A stretch of DNA of 64,000 nucleotides from Sporosarcina sp. E16_8 (GCF_017347095.1 NZ_JADPRZ010000002.1:1-64000); one strand, 5' to 3'. Shown: positions 26,297-36,794, counted from the first letter of the stretch. The notes: generated by a model not told the origin, from the letters alone. Made by a program: numbers and translations.

Positions 26297-27406
26297 TCAA
26301 TCTGTTGCATTCAATTTCAGCAATTTATAGTATAAGTTTATCTCTTTGTTGGTCATTTTTCTATATAACTCGTCCGCTTTCATAAAAAAATCTTCATCAA
26401 TAGCAACGAACCCATAGTCATCGCCATTTTGTCTCAGCACAGGAAGGCCCTCGTACTTTAAGGGATAGCCGCCGTCCTCGCGAATAAACCCTTTTAACGA
26501 GTTCATATATTTCATAATTTCACGATGCAATTTTTCATTACCATGCATTGGTTCAGATGATGTAAAGATAAACGTCGTCGTCTCACCGTATGAACCCGTT
26601 CCGCTAGAATCAGCCACATTTTCTGCAATCCACCCAGTAAACCTGCCTTTGACACCTAGACGACTAATCTTATCAAATGCTGAGCTTAAAATTTTAATTT
26701 TAATGAAAGACAAGTCTGATTCCTCTTCCTTCAGCTTCTCATTATCAAAATGAATGACCCATCCCGCAGTCGTCATTTCACGATCTGTTACGCTTTCCAG
26801 CCCTATGAATGGTCCAGATTTCCTGGGTTCATCACTATACAACTCTGCGAAGGTGATTTGCATATCTTCTTGGATCGTTGCCGGCATATTTACAATCAGT
26901 TGCCTATCTATTGTGAACACTTCATTCACAACCCGCCCAAAATAGAATGGAATCTCCTTTTGAACACTGATTAATGCTGCAGCCAACCTGGATTTCTCGT
27001 CATCAAAACGGATATTTAGCATAAATGGAATTGTATCCAACTGACCTTCACTCTTCCAAATAATTGCTTCCATCACTATCCTATCAATGGATGATTGCGC
27101 GTGCTTTACTGCAATACCCGCTTTGATGATTTCCTCCACATCGAAATGATCCGTTAGAAAGAACAATTCAATAGATGTATCTGTTTTAATATGCGGTATT
27201 AGTGACACTCCTGCAGCAAATGATTTATGAACGCCCATATATTCAGGTTGTTTCAAATTTGGGGTGGGCATGTCTACTAAATCCCTCGCATAAAACGGTT
27301 CGTAATAATGCTCCAATTCTAGCTGAACGAAAATATATTGCTTTTCGATTTCATTTACAATTTGGCTATCATCTTGTTTTTTAAATAATTTTTCAAGAAA
27401 GCCCAC
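26297..27406 (-). CDS. Uncharacterised protein, possibly DUF3900-like
   Basis: A 369-residue soluble protein with no signal peptide or membrane segment. It starts at GTG 27406 after GGGGGAAATGGGTA. It resembles the Bacillus DUF3900 group as I remember it, but I cannot confirm this. Acidic and basic residues alternate through the length, and there is a Gly/Ser/Thr-rich stretch (SSGTGSYGETTTF) near residue 275. No catalytic motif is evident. It is immediately upstream of ddh, so it may share its transcript; a functional link is only inferred. Confidence 0.6.
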   Translation of the reverse strand: MGFLEKLFKKQDDSQIVNEIEKQYIFVQLELEHYYEPFYARDLVDMPTPNLKQPEYMGVHKSFAAGVSLIPHIKTDTSIELFFLTDHFDVEEIIKAGIAVKHAQSSIDRIVMEAIIWKSEGQLDTIPFMLNIRFDDEKSRLAAALISVQKEIPFYFGRVVNEVFTIDRQLIVNMPATIQEDMQITFAELYSDEPRKSGPFIGLESVTDREMTTAGWVIHFDNEKLKEEESDLSFIKIKILSSAFDKISRLGVKGRFTGWIAENVADSSGTGSYGETTTFIFTSSEPMHGNEKLHREIMKYMNSLKGFIREDGGYPLKYEGLPVLRQNGDDYGFVAIDEDFFMKADELYRKMTNKEINLYYKLLKLNATD

Positions 27407-27574
27407 TACCCATTTCCCCCTTTACTCATTCATATATTTCATTAATCTTATCGTTATCCTCTATTAATTGCCAAAGAATATATATTGTTCACAATCTATC
27501 CTTTTCCCCTTAGGTCTAAATAATGCTAAAGTATAGGGTAGGATGATATCTATCAATTGAAAAGAGGCTTCATT

Positions 27575-28741
27575 ATGCGTGGTTTTGTTTACCTCATCGT
27601 TTTCTTCTCGTTTTTTGATTTATTTTCGCAACTGCCCGTCATGAGCCCATTTGCATTATCTCTTGGCGCTACGCCATTTTTGGTTGGACTTGCGGTTGGT
27701 ATCTATTCATTTTCAAATACCATCGGGAATATCATTTCCGGTTTCATGACTGACAAAAGAGGACCCTTCCTTATACTTGTACTTGGACTTTTCGCTTCGG
27801 CACTCTCTCTCTTCCTCTACGCATTTATTGATGGACCCGTGTCATTGCTCGGTGTCCGCTTTGTTCACGGTTTCATGGAAGGACTGATTGTCCCGGCTGC
27901 GTTCACCTTCTTGGCAAACCGTGCAGAAGAATCTAAACGAGGTAAAAGTGTCGCGATTTCGGGTGCCTTCGTTGGATTGGCAGCAATTATTGGTCCAGCG
28001 TATGGCGGCATTGTAGCTGCTAAAACGAGCACACCTTTCATTATGGCGGTCAACGGAGGCATAATGATGCTACTGGCAATACTTGCTTTTTTTGTTCTCC
28101 GATCGTTTACATATGTACGAAAACTGCCCTCAAAAGGAGCTGACAATTTCCGTGTAAAAGACCTTTTCCAACATCCTGGGATGGTCAGGGCATTTGCCGG
28201 GGCATTCTTTTTAATGTTCTCACAAGGTGTACTCGCTCTTGTGTTGCCTTTAAAAGTTGAATCACTTGGATTTGATACGAAAACCACTGGTTTGTTACTA
28301 AGCACATTCGGTGTCGTAGCTATTCTTATCTTTCTATTGCCAATCAATCGAGTTTTTGACCGCGTGCGACCAGTTGTGACACTCGCATTCGGAATAACAC
28401 TTATGGGATTAAGCATGTTGTTCTTGAGTCAAGTTGAGGAATTGAACTACTTATATTTCGCGATGTGTATTTACGGGGCTGGATTCGCTTTCCTCTTCCC
28501 ATCCATTAACTCACTGTTAATCGATTCATCATCTCCTGAATTTCGTGGGAAAGCATATGGTTATTTTTACGCGTTCTTCTCGATTGGTGTCGTTGCTGGT
28601 TCAAGCGTGATTGGATTCTTGGACTTGGAATACCGAGCCGCTTTCATGCTGACAGGATTCATCCTGCTTGCAGTTGCTTTATATGCCTTGATCGGATTGA
28701 AGAACGAAAGTTCTATTGACAAATCGTCGCACGTCCTATAA
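27575..28741 (+). CDS. MFS transporter
   Basis: A 388-residue major facilitator protein with twelve hydrophobic segments. The loop after segment 2 has GFMTDKRGPFLIL (MFS motif A, G-x-x-x-D-R/K-x-G-R/P), and a second half begins near residue 200 after RVKDLFQHPG. The substrate is not evident. ATG 27575 has AAGAGG at 7 nt and replaces an earlier in-frame ATG at 27557 that lacks a site. It stands before the preQ1 leader but has no obvious link to queuosine. Confidence 0.88.
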   Translation: MRGFVYLIVFFSFFDLFSQLPVMSPFALSLGATPFLVGLAVGIYSFSNTIGNIISGFMTDKRGPFLILVLGLFASALSLFLYAFIDGPVSLLGVRFVHGFMEGLIVPAAFTFLANRAEESKRGKSVAISGAFVGLAAIIGPAYGGIVAAKTSTPFIMAVNGGIMMLLAILAFFVLRSFTYVRKLPSKGADNFRVKDLFQHPGMVRAFAGAFFLMFSQGVLALVLPLKVESLGFDTKTTGLLLSTFGVVAILIFLLPINRVFDRVRPVVTLAFGITLMGLSMLFLSQVEELNYLYFAMCIYGAGFAFLFPSINSLLIDSSSPEFRGKAYGYFYAFFSIGVVAGSSVIGFLDLEYRAAFMLTGFILLAVALYALIGLKNESSIDKSSHVL

Positions 28742-28770
28742 TGTCAGATACGAAATGAATACCCTGTTCG

Positions 28771-28804
28771 GGAGAGGTTCATAGCGACCCTCTATAAAAA
28801 ACTA
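28771..28804 (+). promoter_or_regulatory. preQ1-I riboswitch aptamer
   Basis: AGAGGTTCATAGC-ACCCTCTATAAAAAACTA matches the preQ1-I pattern: stem AGAGG/CCTCT, a C-containing loop and the A-rich tail ending in ACTA that forms the H-type pseudoknot. It precedes queF and the queuosine precursor transporter, the expected targets. Ligand binding should lower expression of both. Confidence 0.94.
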
Positions 28805-28863
28805 TGGATGACGGAATTGACACCATGTGCATTCGATGTGGTTCTTTTTCCCGGCACCTATGG

Positions 28864-28896
28864 ACCTCCCTGACAAATTATACGGGAGGTTTTTTT
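28864..28896 (+). terminator. preQ1 expression-platform hairpin, overlaps queF SD
   Basis: ACCTCCC (28864-28870) pairs with GGGAGGT (28884-28890), followed by a U run. The 3' arm GGGAGG is also the only Shine-Dalgarno site for the queF TTG at 28899, so one hairpin can both end transcription and hide the ribosome site. Confidence 0.9.
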
Positions 28897-28898
28897 AA

Positions 28899-29396
28899 TT
28901 GGCTGGAAGAGATGAAGCAACACTGACCGACTTAACTTTGCTCGGCAATCAAAACACGAAATACTTGTTTGAGTACAATCCCGATATCTTAGAGGCAGTT
29001 GACAATATGCATGTCAATCGCGATTACTTCGTGAAATTCAACTGTCCGGAGTTTACATCACTTTGTCCGATGACAGGGCAACCCGATTTCGCGACGATGT
29101 ATATCAGTTTTGTACCGGATAAAAAACTTGTGGAGAGCAAAGCACTCAAGTTATATCTATTCAGTTTCCGAAATCACGGTGATTTCCATGAAGACTGCGT
29201 CAATATTATTATGAATGATTTAATCAAACTGATTGAACCGCGTTATATCGAAGTGTGGGGAAAATTCACTCCGCGTGGCGGCTTGTCAATCGATCCTTAC
29301 TGCAACTATGGGAAACCCGAGACGAAATATGAACAGATGGCGGACCATCGGATGATGAATCACGATATGTATCCGGAAAAAATCGATAACCGATAA
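28899..29396 (+). CDS. queF: NADPH-dependent preQ0 reductase QueF
   Basis: It reduces preQ0 (nitrile) to preQ1 in queuosine synthesis. At 165 residues it equals the B. subtilis unimodular enzyme. The nucleophilic Cys is in [14 protein letters not shown] (Cys56), and the QueF motif [20 protein letters not shown] and the Glu-containing region follow. The start is TTG with GGGAGG 9 nt before, inside the regulatory hairpin. The transporter gene follows by 17 nt. The other preQ0 genes (queC, queD, queE) are not in this window. Confidence 0.97.
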   Translation: MAGRDEATLTDLTLLGNQNTKYLFEYNPDILEAVDNMHVNRDYFVKFNCPEFTSLCPMTGQPDFATMYISFVPDKKLVESKALKLYLFSFRNHGDFHEDCVNIIMNDLIKLIEPRYIEVWGKFTPRGGLSIDPYCNYGKPETKYEQMADHRMMNHDMYPEKIDNR

Positions 29397-29413
29397 GAAG
29401 AGGTGCAAAAAAT

Positions 29414-30055
29414 ATGCTCTATTATTTGAATGGACTTTTCGTCGGATTATTGATTTTGTCCAATATTTTAGCTGTAAAATTATTCAGTATCGGTGAATGG
29501 ATTGTGTTGCCGGCGGCTGCTCTCATTTACGTTTGTACCTATCCGCTCCTGGATGTCATAACGGAGGCATATGGAAAAGAGGCTGCTAGACGAACCGTTT
29601 TGACAGGGTTTATTGCACAGCTATTTGCAATTTTTTTCATCTGGATTGCCATTAAGTTACCTGCAGCCCCCTTCTATGAACACCAGGAATCGTTCGAAAC
29701 GATTTTCAGCGCGGGCTTCCGTGTGACAATCGCGAGTTTGGTTGCTTACCTTATAAGCCAGAACCTCGACGTTGCGATCTTTGACAAACTAAAAAAACGA
29801 CATGGCACAAAGAAATTGTGGGTCCGCAATAACGCATCCACAATGGTAAGCCAGCTTGTCGATACGGCTATTTTTATTTCGATTGCTTTTTACGGTACAA
29901 TGCCACTAGGCGTTTTAATTGGAATGATTTTCAGTCAATACATCTTCAAGTTTATTGTCGCAATCCTAGACACGCCTATTGTTTACGCACTTGTTGCGTT
30001 ATGCAGAAGAACGGAACAAATCGATAAAACGAATACGATAACCGCACACAATTAA
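29414..30055 (+). CDS. Queuosine precursor transporter (VUT/DUF165 family)
   Basis: A 213-residue membrane protein with six predicted segments. Family features are LLILSNILAVKLF at the N-terminus, YPLLDVITEAYGKEAARR, and ASTMVSQLVDTAIFISIAFYG, typical of the YhhQ/YpdP group that imports preQ0, preQ1 or related bases. It is the second gene of the preQ1-controlled unit (queF 17 nt upstream), which supports import of a queuosine precursor. The exact substrate is not determined by the sequence. Confidence 0.93.
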   Translation: MLYYLNGLFVGLLILSNILAVKLFSIGEWIVLPAAALIYVCTYPLLDVITEAYGKEAARRTVLTGFIAQLFAIFFIWIAIKLPAAPFYEHQESFETIFSAGFRVTIASLVAYLISQNLDVAIFDKLKKRHGTKKLWVRNNASTMVSQLVDTAIFISIAFYGTMPLGVLIGMIFSQYIFKFIVAILDTPIVYALVALCRRTEQIDKTNTITAHN

Positions 30056-30082
30056 AGCGACATTCCATTATTCTGAATAAAT

Positions 30083-30127
30083 AAGGGGCAGGTACCATCT
30101 CGAATTGAGATAGTACCTGCCCCTTTT
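30083..30127 (+). terminator. Bidirectional terminator between queF unit and recQ
   Basis: AAGGGGCAGGTACCATCTC pairs with GAGATAGTACCTGCCCCTT with one mismatch, followed by TTTT. The symmetric stem can serve both convergent transcripts. Confidence 0.92.
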
Positions 30128-30140
30128 AATCACACTAGAG

Positions 30141-31919
30141 TTAAACGTTTTGCATTTGAAAAGTCTTGATTTCTTCCATAAAAGCTTCTCCGTATCTTTC
30201 CAATTTCGCAAGCCCAACACCGTTTACTTCAAGAAAATCATCATTTGTAATTGGCATTCTTGCTGCCATATCACGTAATGATTTATCTGAAAAGACGACG
30301 AACGGCGGTACACCGGCTTCTTGAGCCAGTTTCATACGAAGTGCGCGGAGCTGGTCGAATAGCGGATCATCATTCGCAACTTGCGTTGTAATAACAGTCA
30401 CTTTGCGATTAACAGTTACCTTTCCAGTCAGCACATCTTTCCCTTGTTCACTAACATAAATGGTTGGAAATTGCCCATTCTCTACGCCTAGATAACTTTC
30501 CGAAATGATGAACTCGATGAAATCAGAAATATCTTTTGCGCTACGCCCTTTCATCAAACCATATGTCGTTAATTTATCGAAACCGAATTCAATGACTTTC
30601 TTATTCCGAGATCCTGTTAATACTTGTGCAATCATGGCCTTGCCGAACCGTTGTCCCATTCGGATAACACATGACAATACTTTTTGAACATCTTCAGTCA
30701 CATCTGTACTTTCACGTGTGTCCGTACAATTTGCACAGCGACCGCAGTTCTTCACATCTGTCTCTCCGAAATACAAAATAATGAATTTCTGAAGGCATGT
30801 TTCCGTATGGCAGTAGTCAATCATCGACTGCAATTTTTCAAGCTCTGCCGGGATTCTGCTTGGGTCTTGTGATTGATCAATTAGGAAACGCTGCGTCTGG
30901 ACATCCTGTGATGAAAAAAGCACAGTACAAGCACTGTCAAGCCCGTCCCTTCCTGCACGCCCTGCCTCTTGATAATAGCTCTCCATGTTTTTTGGCATCT
31001 GGTAATGAATCACATAACGGATATTGGATTTATCAATCCCCATACCAAATGCATTCGTCGCAACCATTACGGAAGCCTCGTCATTCAAAAAGCGGTCTTG
31101 CCCAGACTGGCGTTCAATATCTCCAAGTCCTGCATGGTATTTCGCAACTGACACGCCACTTTTCTGAAGGATATCATGCACATGATCAACCGCTTTTCGT
31201 GTCGCAGCGTAAATGATGCCCGCTTCTCCTTCATTTTTCCGGACATATTCTTTGACGAATTTCTCACGGTCCTGTCCTTTAACCACAGAAAAAGTAAGAT
31301 TTGCCCGTTCGAAACCAGTCATCACCGTATTATTTTCACTAATCCCAAGCTGCCGGCAAATATCTTCTCGAACAGCAGGTGTAGCGGTAGCTGTGAGCGC
31401 GAGTAGAACTGGTTTTTTATCAAACAATGAAACGATACTGCTTATATTACGGTAACTTGGACGGAAATCATGACCCCATTGCGAAATACAATGGGCCTCG
31501 TCGATTGCAACCATCGGAATTGTCATCCGGCGCAACTGGTTTTTAAATGCTGATGAATCAAGACGCTCGGGTGCCACGTATAGGAGTTGGTATTCACCCA
31601 GAACGGCTCTTTCCATCGTTTCGAAATATTCCTCAGATGACATTGAACTGTTAATGTATGCCGCCGGAATTCCTGCCTGATGGAGCGCATCGACTTGGTC
31701 TTTCATCAATGAAATAAGGGGTGATATTACAAGTACTGTGCCATCCATCACAAGTGCAGGTACCTGATAACAAACAGACTTCCCACCCCCAGTCGGCATG
31801 ACGCAAAGCGTATCCTGATCGTTCATAACGCCTCGGATAACTTGCTCCTGGCCAGTTCTGAAAGAAGGATACCCAAAATATGTTGTCAATATCGATAAAG
31901 CTTTTTCGATTTGGATCAT
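30141..31919 (-). CDS. recQ: ATP-dependent DNA helicase RecQ
   Basis: A 3'-5' DNA helicase used in recombination and replication-fork repair. The 592-residue protein has the helicase motifs MPTGGGKSVCYQVPAL, DEAHCISQWGHDFRP and QEAGRAGRDGL, a zinc-binding cysteine set (CHTETCLQK..CGRCANCTD), a winged-helix RQC region and a C-terminal HRDC domain (LRALRMKLAQEAGVPPFVVF). Its ATG directly follows AGGAG with no spacer, which is unusual and could mean weak initiation. Convergent with the queF unit. Confidence 0.96.
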   Translation of the reverse strand: MIQIEKALSILTTYFGYPSFRTGQEQVIRGVMNDQDTLCVMPTGGGKSVCYQVPALVMDGTVLVISPLISLMKDQVDALHQAGIPAAYINSSMSSEEYFETMERAVLGEYQLLYVAPERLDSSAFKNQLRRMTIPMVAIDEAHCISQWGHDFRPSYRNISSIVSLFDKKPVLLALTATATPAVREDICRQLGISENNTVMTGFERANLTFSVVKGQDREKFVKEYVRKNEGEAGIIYAATRKAVDHVHDILQKSGVSVAKYHAGLGDIERQSGQDRFLNDEASVMVATNAFGMGIDKSNIRYVIHYQMPKNMESYYQEAGRAGRDGLDSACTVLFSSQDVQTQRFLIDQSQDPSRIPAELEKLQSMIDYCHTETCLQKFIILYFGETDVKNCGRCANCTDTRESTDVTEDVQKVLSCVIRMGQRFGKAMIAQVLTGSRNKKVIEFGFDKLTTYGLMKGRSAKDISDFIEFIISESYLGVENGQFPTIYVSEQGKDVLTGKVTVNRKVTVITTQVANDDPLFDQLRALRMKLAQEAGVPPFVVFSDKSLRDMAARMPITNDDFLEVNGVGLAKLERYGEAFMEEIKTFQMQNV

Positions 31920-31938
31920 CTCCTAACTATATATCAAA

Positions 31939-31965
31939 GAAAAAAGCACCGGTTAATGGCGCTTA
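31939..31965 (-). terminator. Terminator of the sensor kinase gene
   Basis: AGCGCC pairs with GGTGCT (one G-U pair), followed by a U run on the minus strand. It lies between the kinase stop and the recQ start. Confidence 0.75.
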
Positions 31966-32080
31966 AAGTAGTATTATTTTTCAAAATATATGCATTCCTC
32001 ATTGCCACGAGCATCTTCTATAAGAATATCAGATTAAGCGACATAATGGAATGAAAGTCCGTCAATCTTAATAAGGATTT

Positions 32081-33907
32081 TCAACTGGCAGAGGCACTTA
32101 TCGGAAGTTTGATTTCTACAGTCGTTCCATAACCCTCTGTACTCTTGAATTGAATAGATCCATGATGGTTTTCAATAATTTTATAACTAACCATAAGGCC
32201 TAGACCCGTTCCTTTCTCCTTCAGTGAATAGAATGGTTCTCCAAGCTTATTGAGACGTTCTGAGGGAATTCCAATACCCGTATCAGTAAGTGTTATTTTG
32301 ACGACTTGTCCTTCTTCGACCTCTGTCCTTATTGTTATTTCTCCGCCGTTTGGCATTGCATCTATCGAATTTTTCATGACATTAATGAGCACTTGTTGAA
32401 TTTGCATCGGTTCACATTGAATGAATTGATCTTCATCATCAAGTTTCATATTGAATGAAATACTATGTAGCATTGCTTCTTTTTCCATCAATAAAATAGT
32501 TCGGTTTATTTCATTATAAATGGATGCAGTCGTGAAACCCGTTCCGCTACTCGGTTTTGCAAGTTGAAGAAATTCTTCTATAATCATTTCAATTTTAATA
32601 AGCTCTTCTGCCATAATGGCACCAAACGTATTTTCCGGTCCCATTGAAAGTAATTGAATAAACCCTTTTATAGTTGTTAATGGATTTCTAACTTGATGAG
32701 CAAAGCTTGCAGATAATTGCCCAACAATATTAAGCATGTCCCACTTTCTAAGAAGCTCATCTTGCATTTTTAGTTTAGATATATCCTGTGTAATTGAAAC
32801 ATACCTCACAACTTCTCCCACTCCATCAATAACAGGGGTAATCTTTGTTCGAAGCCAGCACACTTTTTCATCCTTATTTAGCACGCGATACTCGACTTCG
32901 GTCATTTCGTTAGATAACTCCTCATAAAAACGAGACAATTCGATTTTATCTTCTGGATAACATGTTGAGACAAAAAGTGCAGGATCTTTCATTAATTCTA
33001 AAACAGATATACCGATAAGTCGTTCTATACCAGGACTTACGTAAAGATACATCCCCTTTTTAACATCATACTGGCATACTCCAAATTCCAAATTTCTCGT
33101 AATATCCTTTATTAATACTTCCTGTTGCAAAATATTTGCCAACTGCTTTTCAACAAACGTTTTCATCTCTAGCGTTTCTTCAAGCTTTCTTGAAAGCGTA
33201 AAAACGCCTTGAATCATTCCGTCGTTATCAAAATCTGGCAAGAATACGATATTAACAGGAAGCATAAGTCCATTTTTCGTTATTCGCACAGTATTCAATT
33301 GGACTACTTTTTCCCCATTCACTAGCCGCCCCTTAATTTCTATAAGTTCGTACATAAGAAAATCAGGAACCAATGAGGCTTTCTTCCCTTTTAGCTCTTC
33401 GCGTGTCCATCCAAAGAGTTCAATATAGGCGTCATTAACGCCAACAACAGTCCCGTCAAAATCAGTATTGATAGCTGCGCTATCCGTAATGTCAAATATC
33501 GTAATTTCTTTATCGATTAACGCGCGTTCAACTGACGTATAGGCGAACGTATCTACAATCGGGATTGCATGTATAAGTACTTCATTCTGAGAAATCCACC
33601 TACATACATTTACATAAAACGGCAAGCCATTACCTATACTTCCAGTGAATCTGCAAGTAAATGGGATTAAATTCTTGTCATAACATCCAAGGATTCGCTC
33701 GATGAATAACAACCGATCATCCTCATGAACAAATTCATAGATAGATGTACCAATTATAGAAGGGATTTTTTTCTCGGAAATAGTACAAAAATCTTTATTC
33801 GCATTCAGAATCACTCCACTTTCAGTCAAACTGAAAATAACTTTTTCAACATATGCACTTCCAGTATTAAGACCCTTATCTTCATGCAATACATAAGAAT
33901 TCGGCAT
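32081..33907 (-). CDS. PAS-domain sensor histidine kinase (sporulation-kinase type)
   Basis: A 608-residue kinase with no membrane segment. Three PAS-like regions are seen (about 20-120, 135-245 and 265-380; VNDAYIELFGWTREELKGKK is typical). The dimerisation/phosphoacceptor segment HQVRNPLTTIKGFIQLL has its His near residue 403. The ATPase domain has NVMKNSIDAMPNGG, DTGIGIPSERL and GTGLGLMVSYKIIENHHG. No response regulator lies next to it. Orphan cytosolic PAS kinases of this form feed the Spo0F/Spo0A phosphorelay in Bacillaceae; that role is inferred. Its start is preceded by GGGAGGG. Confidence 0.88.
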   Translation of the reverse strand: MPNSYVLHEDKGLNTGSAYVEKVIFSLTESGVILNANKDFCTISEKKIPSIIGTSIYEFVHEDDRLLFIERILGCYDKNLIPFTCRFTGSIGNGLPFYVNVCRWISQNEVLIHAIPIVDTFAYTSVERALIDKEITIFDITDSAAINTDFDGTVVGVNDAYIELFGWTREELKGKKASLVPDFLMYELIEIKGRLVNGEKVVQLNTVRITKNGLMLPVNIVFLPDFDNDGMIQGVFTLSRKLEETLEMKTFVEKQLANILQQEVLIKDITRNLEFGVCQYDVKKGMYLYVSPGIERLIGISVLELMKDPALFVSTCYPEDKIELSRFYEELSNEMTEVEYRVLNKDEKVCWLRTKITPVIDGVGEVVRYVSITQDISKLKMQDELLRKWDMLNIVGQLSASFAHQVRNPLTTIKGFIQLLSMGPENTFGAIMAEELIKIEMIIEEFLQLAKPSSGTGFTTASIYNEINRTILLMEKEAMLHSISFNMKLDDEDQFIQCEPMQIQQVLINVMKNSIDAMPNGGEITIRTEVEEGQVVKITLTDTGIGIPSERLNKLGEPFYSLKEKGTGLGLMVSYKIIENHHGSIQFKSTEGYGTTVEIKLPISASAS

Positions 33908-34087
33908 CTATATCCCTCCCTTTTGTCGAAGCAAATAGTATTCTAGCTATTATTTTAACATACTTTTCATGGATGTCGCAATAATCTAAAATGGTATTTT
34001 TCATATTAAAAAATAATCATATTCTGTTTTTCATTCATCCATATGATTACTGCAAGATCTGCGGGTAACCTTTTTCCTAATTCTTCA

Positions 34088-34124
34088 TAAAATATCCCAC
34101 GACCGAAAATCCAATCGTGGGATA
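34088..34124 (-). terminator. Likely terminator of spoVR
   Basis: TATCCCACGA pairs with TCGTGGGATA; the tail on the minus strand is only moderately U-rich. The rest of 33908-34221 holds the start region of the sensor kinase and nothing else I can name. Confidence 0.65.
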
Positions 34125-34221
34125 GTACGATACCTATTAACAAATCTATGACGCCTGCGCAACAAATCTCTTTAGAATTTCGTAAATATCGCTGTTTGGC
34201 TATTGGTTAGCGTACAATCGC

Positions 34222-35631
34222 CTACACATACCGTCGATATACCTTGTTGCGATCATACGAATAGACGACTTGTAAATTCTCTACATACGTTTCTAAATGT
34301 ACAATTCGTCCCCATAATTGATAAATATAAGGTAGCACACTTTCTAAATACTTAAGGTCCAGTTCGGTACCTTCGTATTTATGCACCAAATACAGTTCTC
34401 CATTACGCAAGTAATCCCCATTTTCAACTACTATATATGGAAAACCACCGTTTACGCGCATAGAGACTAATTGATTTCTTACGTCTTCATAATCTTTAGT
34501 GGTAATTTGATAGTTGCCGCCCTTTTTTTCAAATAGATATAAATCTTCCTGCTGAACCAACTCTTTGGTGACATAGTTGCGGATAAAGGATATATCCGAT
34601 TCAATTTCTCTCACTTCAAAAATTTTTTCTATACCTGTATTAGGCTGTACCCCTAATCTTCTCATTTTCTCCGTTGGACTATTATATCTCTTTTCAATAT
34701 CTTCGTAGATTTTCAATCCCAGATAATAGGGATTGATGGAGGTTTTTGAAGGCTGGATAACATTTGCATTCAATGTAGCAAATTCAATTGTTTCATCTGA
34801 CGTTAAATCCATTTCCCTCAAAATGCGTTGATGCCAAAAAGATGCCCAACCCTCATTCATAATTTTCGTTTCAAGCTGCGGCCAAAAGTAGAGCATTTCC
34901 TCACGCATCATCGTTAATATATCACGTTGCCATTCTTCCAGTTCACGACTATATTCTAAAATAAAAAGTAAAATGTCTTTTTCCTGGTTTGGAGGTACTT
35001 TCTTTCCCTTTGGAGTTGTTACTATCTTCGCTGCCGCTTTTCTATCCAAATTCCATAAATCATCATAAGGCGTTTTCCGTATAATTTCTTCCTCAACACT
35101 TTCCTCATTCAAGTCATCGGCTGGCCGTTGATGCCTTAGGATAGAAGGATCTATATGTTCCTGAATGGCTAATACGGCATCTAAAAAATGTTCGACCTCT
35201 TCTTTACCATGAATCATTTCATAATTCGCAATGCGTTCAGCCGTCGCAGTCATACTCTCTACCATGTCTTTTCTTGTATTAGAGAATCGGACATTATTTT
35301 TGAAAAAATCACAGTGGGCAAGAACATGGGCAACAATAAGTTTGTTTTGAATAAGGCTGTTCGTATCCAGTAAAAACGCATAACAAGGATTAGAATTAAT
35401 AACTAATTCATAGATTTGACTCAAACCAAGATCATACTGAAGCTTCATTTTATGAAACTGCTTTCCAAAACTCCAATGAGTAAAACGGGTTGGCATCCCA
35501 TACGCCCCGAACGTGTAAATAATATCGGCAGGGCAAATTTCATACCGCATCGGATAATAGTCGAGACCAAATCCAGTTGCGATTTCTGTAATTTCATCAA
35601 TCGCACGATGAAGCGCTTTTATTTCCGTCAA
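34222..35631 (-). CDS. spoVR: SpoVR family protein
   Basis: A 469-residue protein of the SpoVR/YcgB family, needed for normal spore cortex formation in B. subtilis; its biochemistry is unknown. Family segments include [40 protein letters not shown], and [17 protein letters not shown]. Length equals B. subtilis SpoVR (about 468). It starts at TTG with GGAGGG upstream, and the start overlaps the yhbH stop (TTGA), so translation is coupled. With yhbH and prkA it makes the conserved three-gene cluster. Confidence 0.95.
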   Translation of the reverse strand: MTEIKALHRAIDEITEIATGFGLDYYPMRYEICPADIIYTFGAYGMPTRFTHWSFGKQFHKMKLQYDLGLSQIYELVINSNPCYAFLLDTNSLIQNKLIVAHVLAHCDFFKNNVRFSNTRKDMVESMTATAERIANYEMIHGKEEVEHFLDAVLAIQEHIDPSILRHQRPADDLNEESVEEEIIRKTPYDDLWNLDRKAAAKIVTTPKGKKVPPNQEKDILLFILEYSRELEEWQRDILTMMREEMLYFWPQLETKIMNEGWASFWHQRILREMDLTSDETIEFATLNANVIQPSKTSINPYYLGLKIYEDIEKRYNSPTEKMRRLGVQPNTGIEKIFEVREIESDISFIRNYVTKELVQQEDLYLFEKKGGNYQITTKDYEDVRNQLVSMRVNGGFPYIVVENGDYLRNGELYLVHKYEGTELDLKYLESVLPYIYQLWGRIVHLETYVENLQVVYSYDRNKVYRRYV

Positions 35632-36794
35632 TCGAATCCCTCCGAGTTTTTATGAAAAAAGCTTTTAAGCGCATAGTAGACATCTCGTTTTTCTTTCAAT
35701 ACATAATGACGGAATTTCGGGTCATCGATTTTTTTAAATGAGGACATCATTGTTGAAAAACGGTTATAGGCATTAACTTCACCGTAACCAAACATATTGG
35801 AAACAGCCATAATTTCTTGAACAAGCTTTATGCATTTGTCGTTATCAGACGACATATTCTCGCCATCAGAAAAGTGAAACGGATAAATATTATAACGTGC
35901 CGGATTGTATTTCATCTCAATCAACTCTAGTGCCTTTAAATAGGCCGACGAACAAATGGTACCCCCACTTTCTCCTTTTGAGAAAAAGTCTTCTTCCGTC
36001 ACCACTTTCGCTTCTGTATGATGCGCAATAAATTCAAACTCAACTGTTTCATATTTCGTTCGTAAAAAGTTTGCCATCCAAAAGAAGAAACTTCTTGCCA
36101 TCATTTTTTCAAAATTACCCATTGATGCACTTGTATCCATCATTGCAAGAACAACTGCTTTAGATTCTGGCTTTTTTACATCATCCCATGTTTTAAATCG
36201 TAAATCGTCATTGTTGAATGGAGCAATTTCAGCTTTACCTTTTATTGCATTCCTTTTAATAGCTGTTAAAATCGTTCGTTTTTTATCGATATTTCCGATA
36301 AGCCCTTTTTTACGGATATCATTAAACTCGATTTTTTCAGCTGTGTTTTCAGCTTGCTCTTTTTGTTCCAAATCCGGTAATTCCATTTCTTTAAACAAGG
36401 CATCTTCTATTTCAGCAATCGAAACTTCCGCCTCATAATAATCTTGCCCCGCTTGGTCCCCTGCTTGTTTTCCTGTACCGGGGCCACTTTTCCCCTGTGA
36501 TCCATCTTTCGCAACCACATCACCTACCTGACTATCGCCATTTCCTTGCCCAACATGCTTTGATTTGTCGTGATTGTACCGAATTTTATATTCATCAAGC
36601 GATCTTATGGGGATTTTAATAACATCCTTACCTTTTGACAAGATAATACTTTCCTCACTGATTAAATCCGGTAAATTATTGTGGATTGCTTCTTTTACTT
36701 TATCTAAATGACGTTTCTGATCTTGATGTCCTTTTCGGTGGAGAGACCAGTTTTCTTGCGAGATAGCAAAATGTTCATTGTCTTTTTCATTCAT
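35628..36794 (-). CDS. yhbH: DUF444 protein YhbH, sporulation
   Basis: A 388-residue protein of the DUF444 family with a von Willebrand-like core ([20 protein letters not shown], a MIDAS-type DxSxS). The N-terminus has [20 protein letters not shown] and [20 protein letters not shown], as in B. subtilis YhbH. A low-complexity Gly/Gln-rich region is near residue 95-125. The frame extends to 36821, but three consecutive ATG codons at 36800-36794 follow GGGTGTGG; I chose the last, with moderate confidence. It overlaps spoVR by 4 nt. Confidence 0.93.
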   Translation of the reverse strand: MNEKDNEHFAISQENWSLHRKGHQDQKRHLDKVKEAIHNNLPDLISEESIILSKGKDVIKIPIRSLDEYKIRYNHDKSKHVGQGNGDSQVGDVVAKDGSQGKSGPGTGKQAGDQAGQDYYEAEVSIAEIEDALFKEMELPDLEQKEQAENTAEKIEFNDIRKKGLIGNIDKKRTILTAIKRNAIKGKAEIAPFNNDDLRFKTWDDVKKPESKAVVLAMMDTSASMGNFEKMMARSFFFWMANFLRTKYETVEFEFIAHHTEAKVVTEEDFFSKGESGGTICSSAYLKALELIEMKYNPARYNIYPFHFSDGENMSSDNDKCIKLVQEIMAVSNMFGYGEVNAYNRFSTMMSSFKKIDDPKFRHYVLKEKRDVYYALKSFFHKNSEGFD

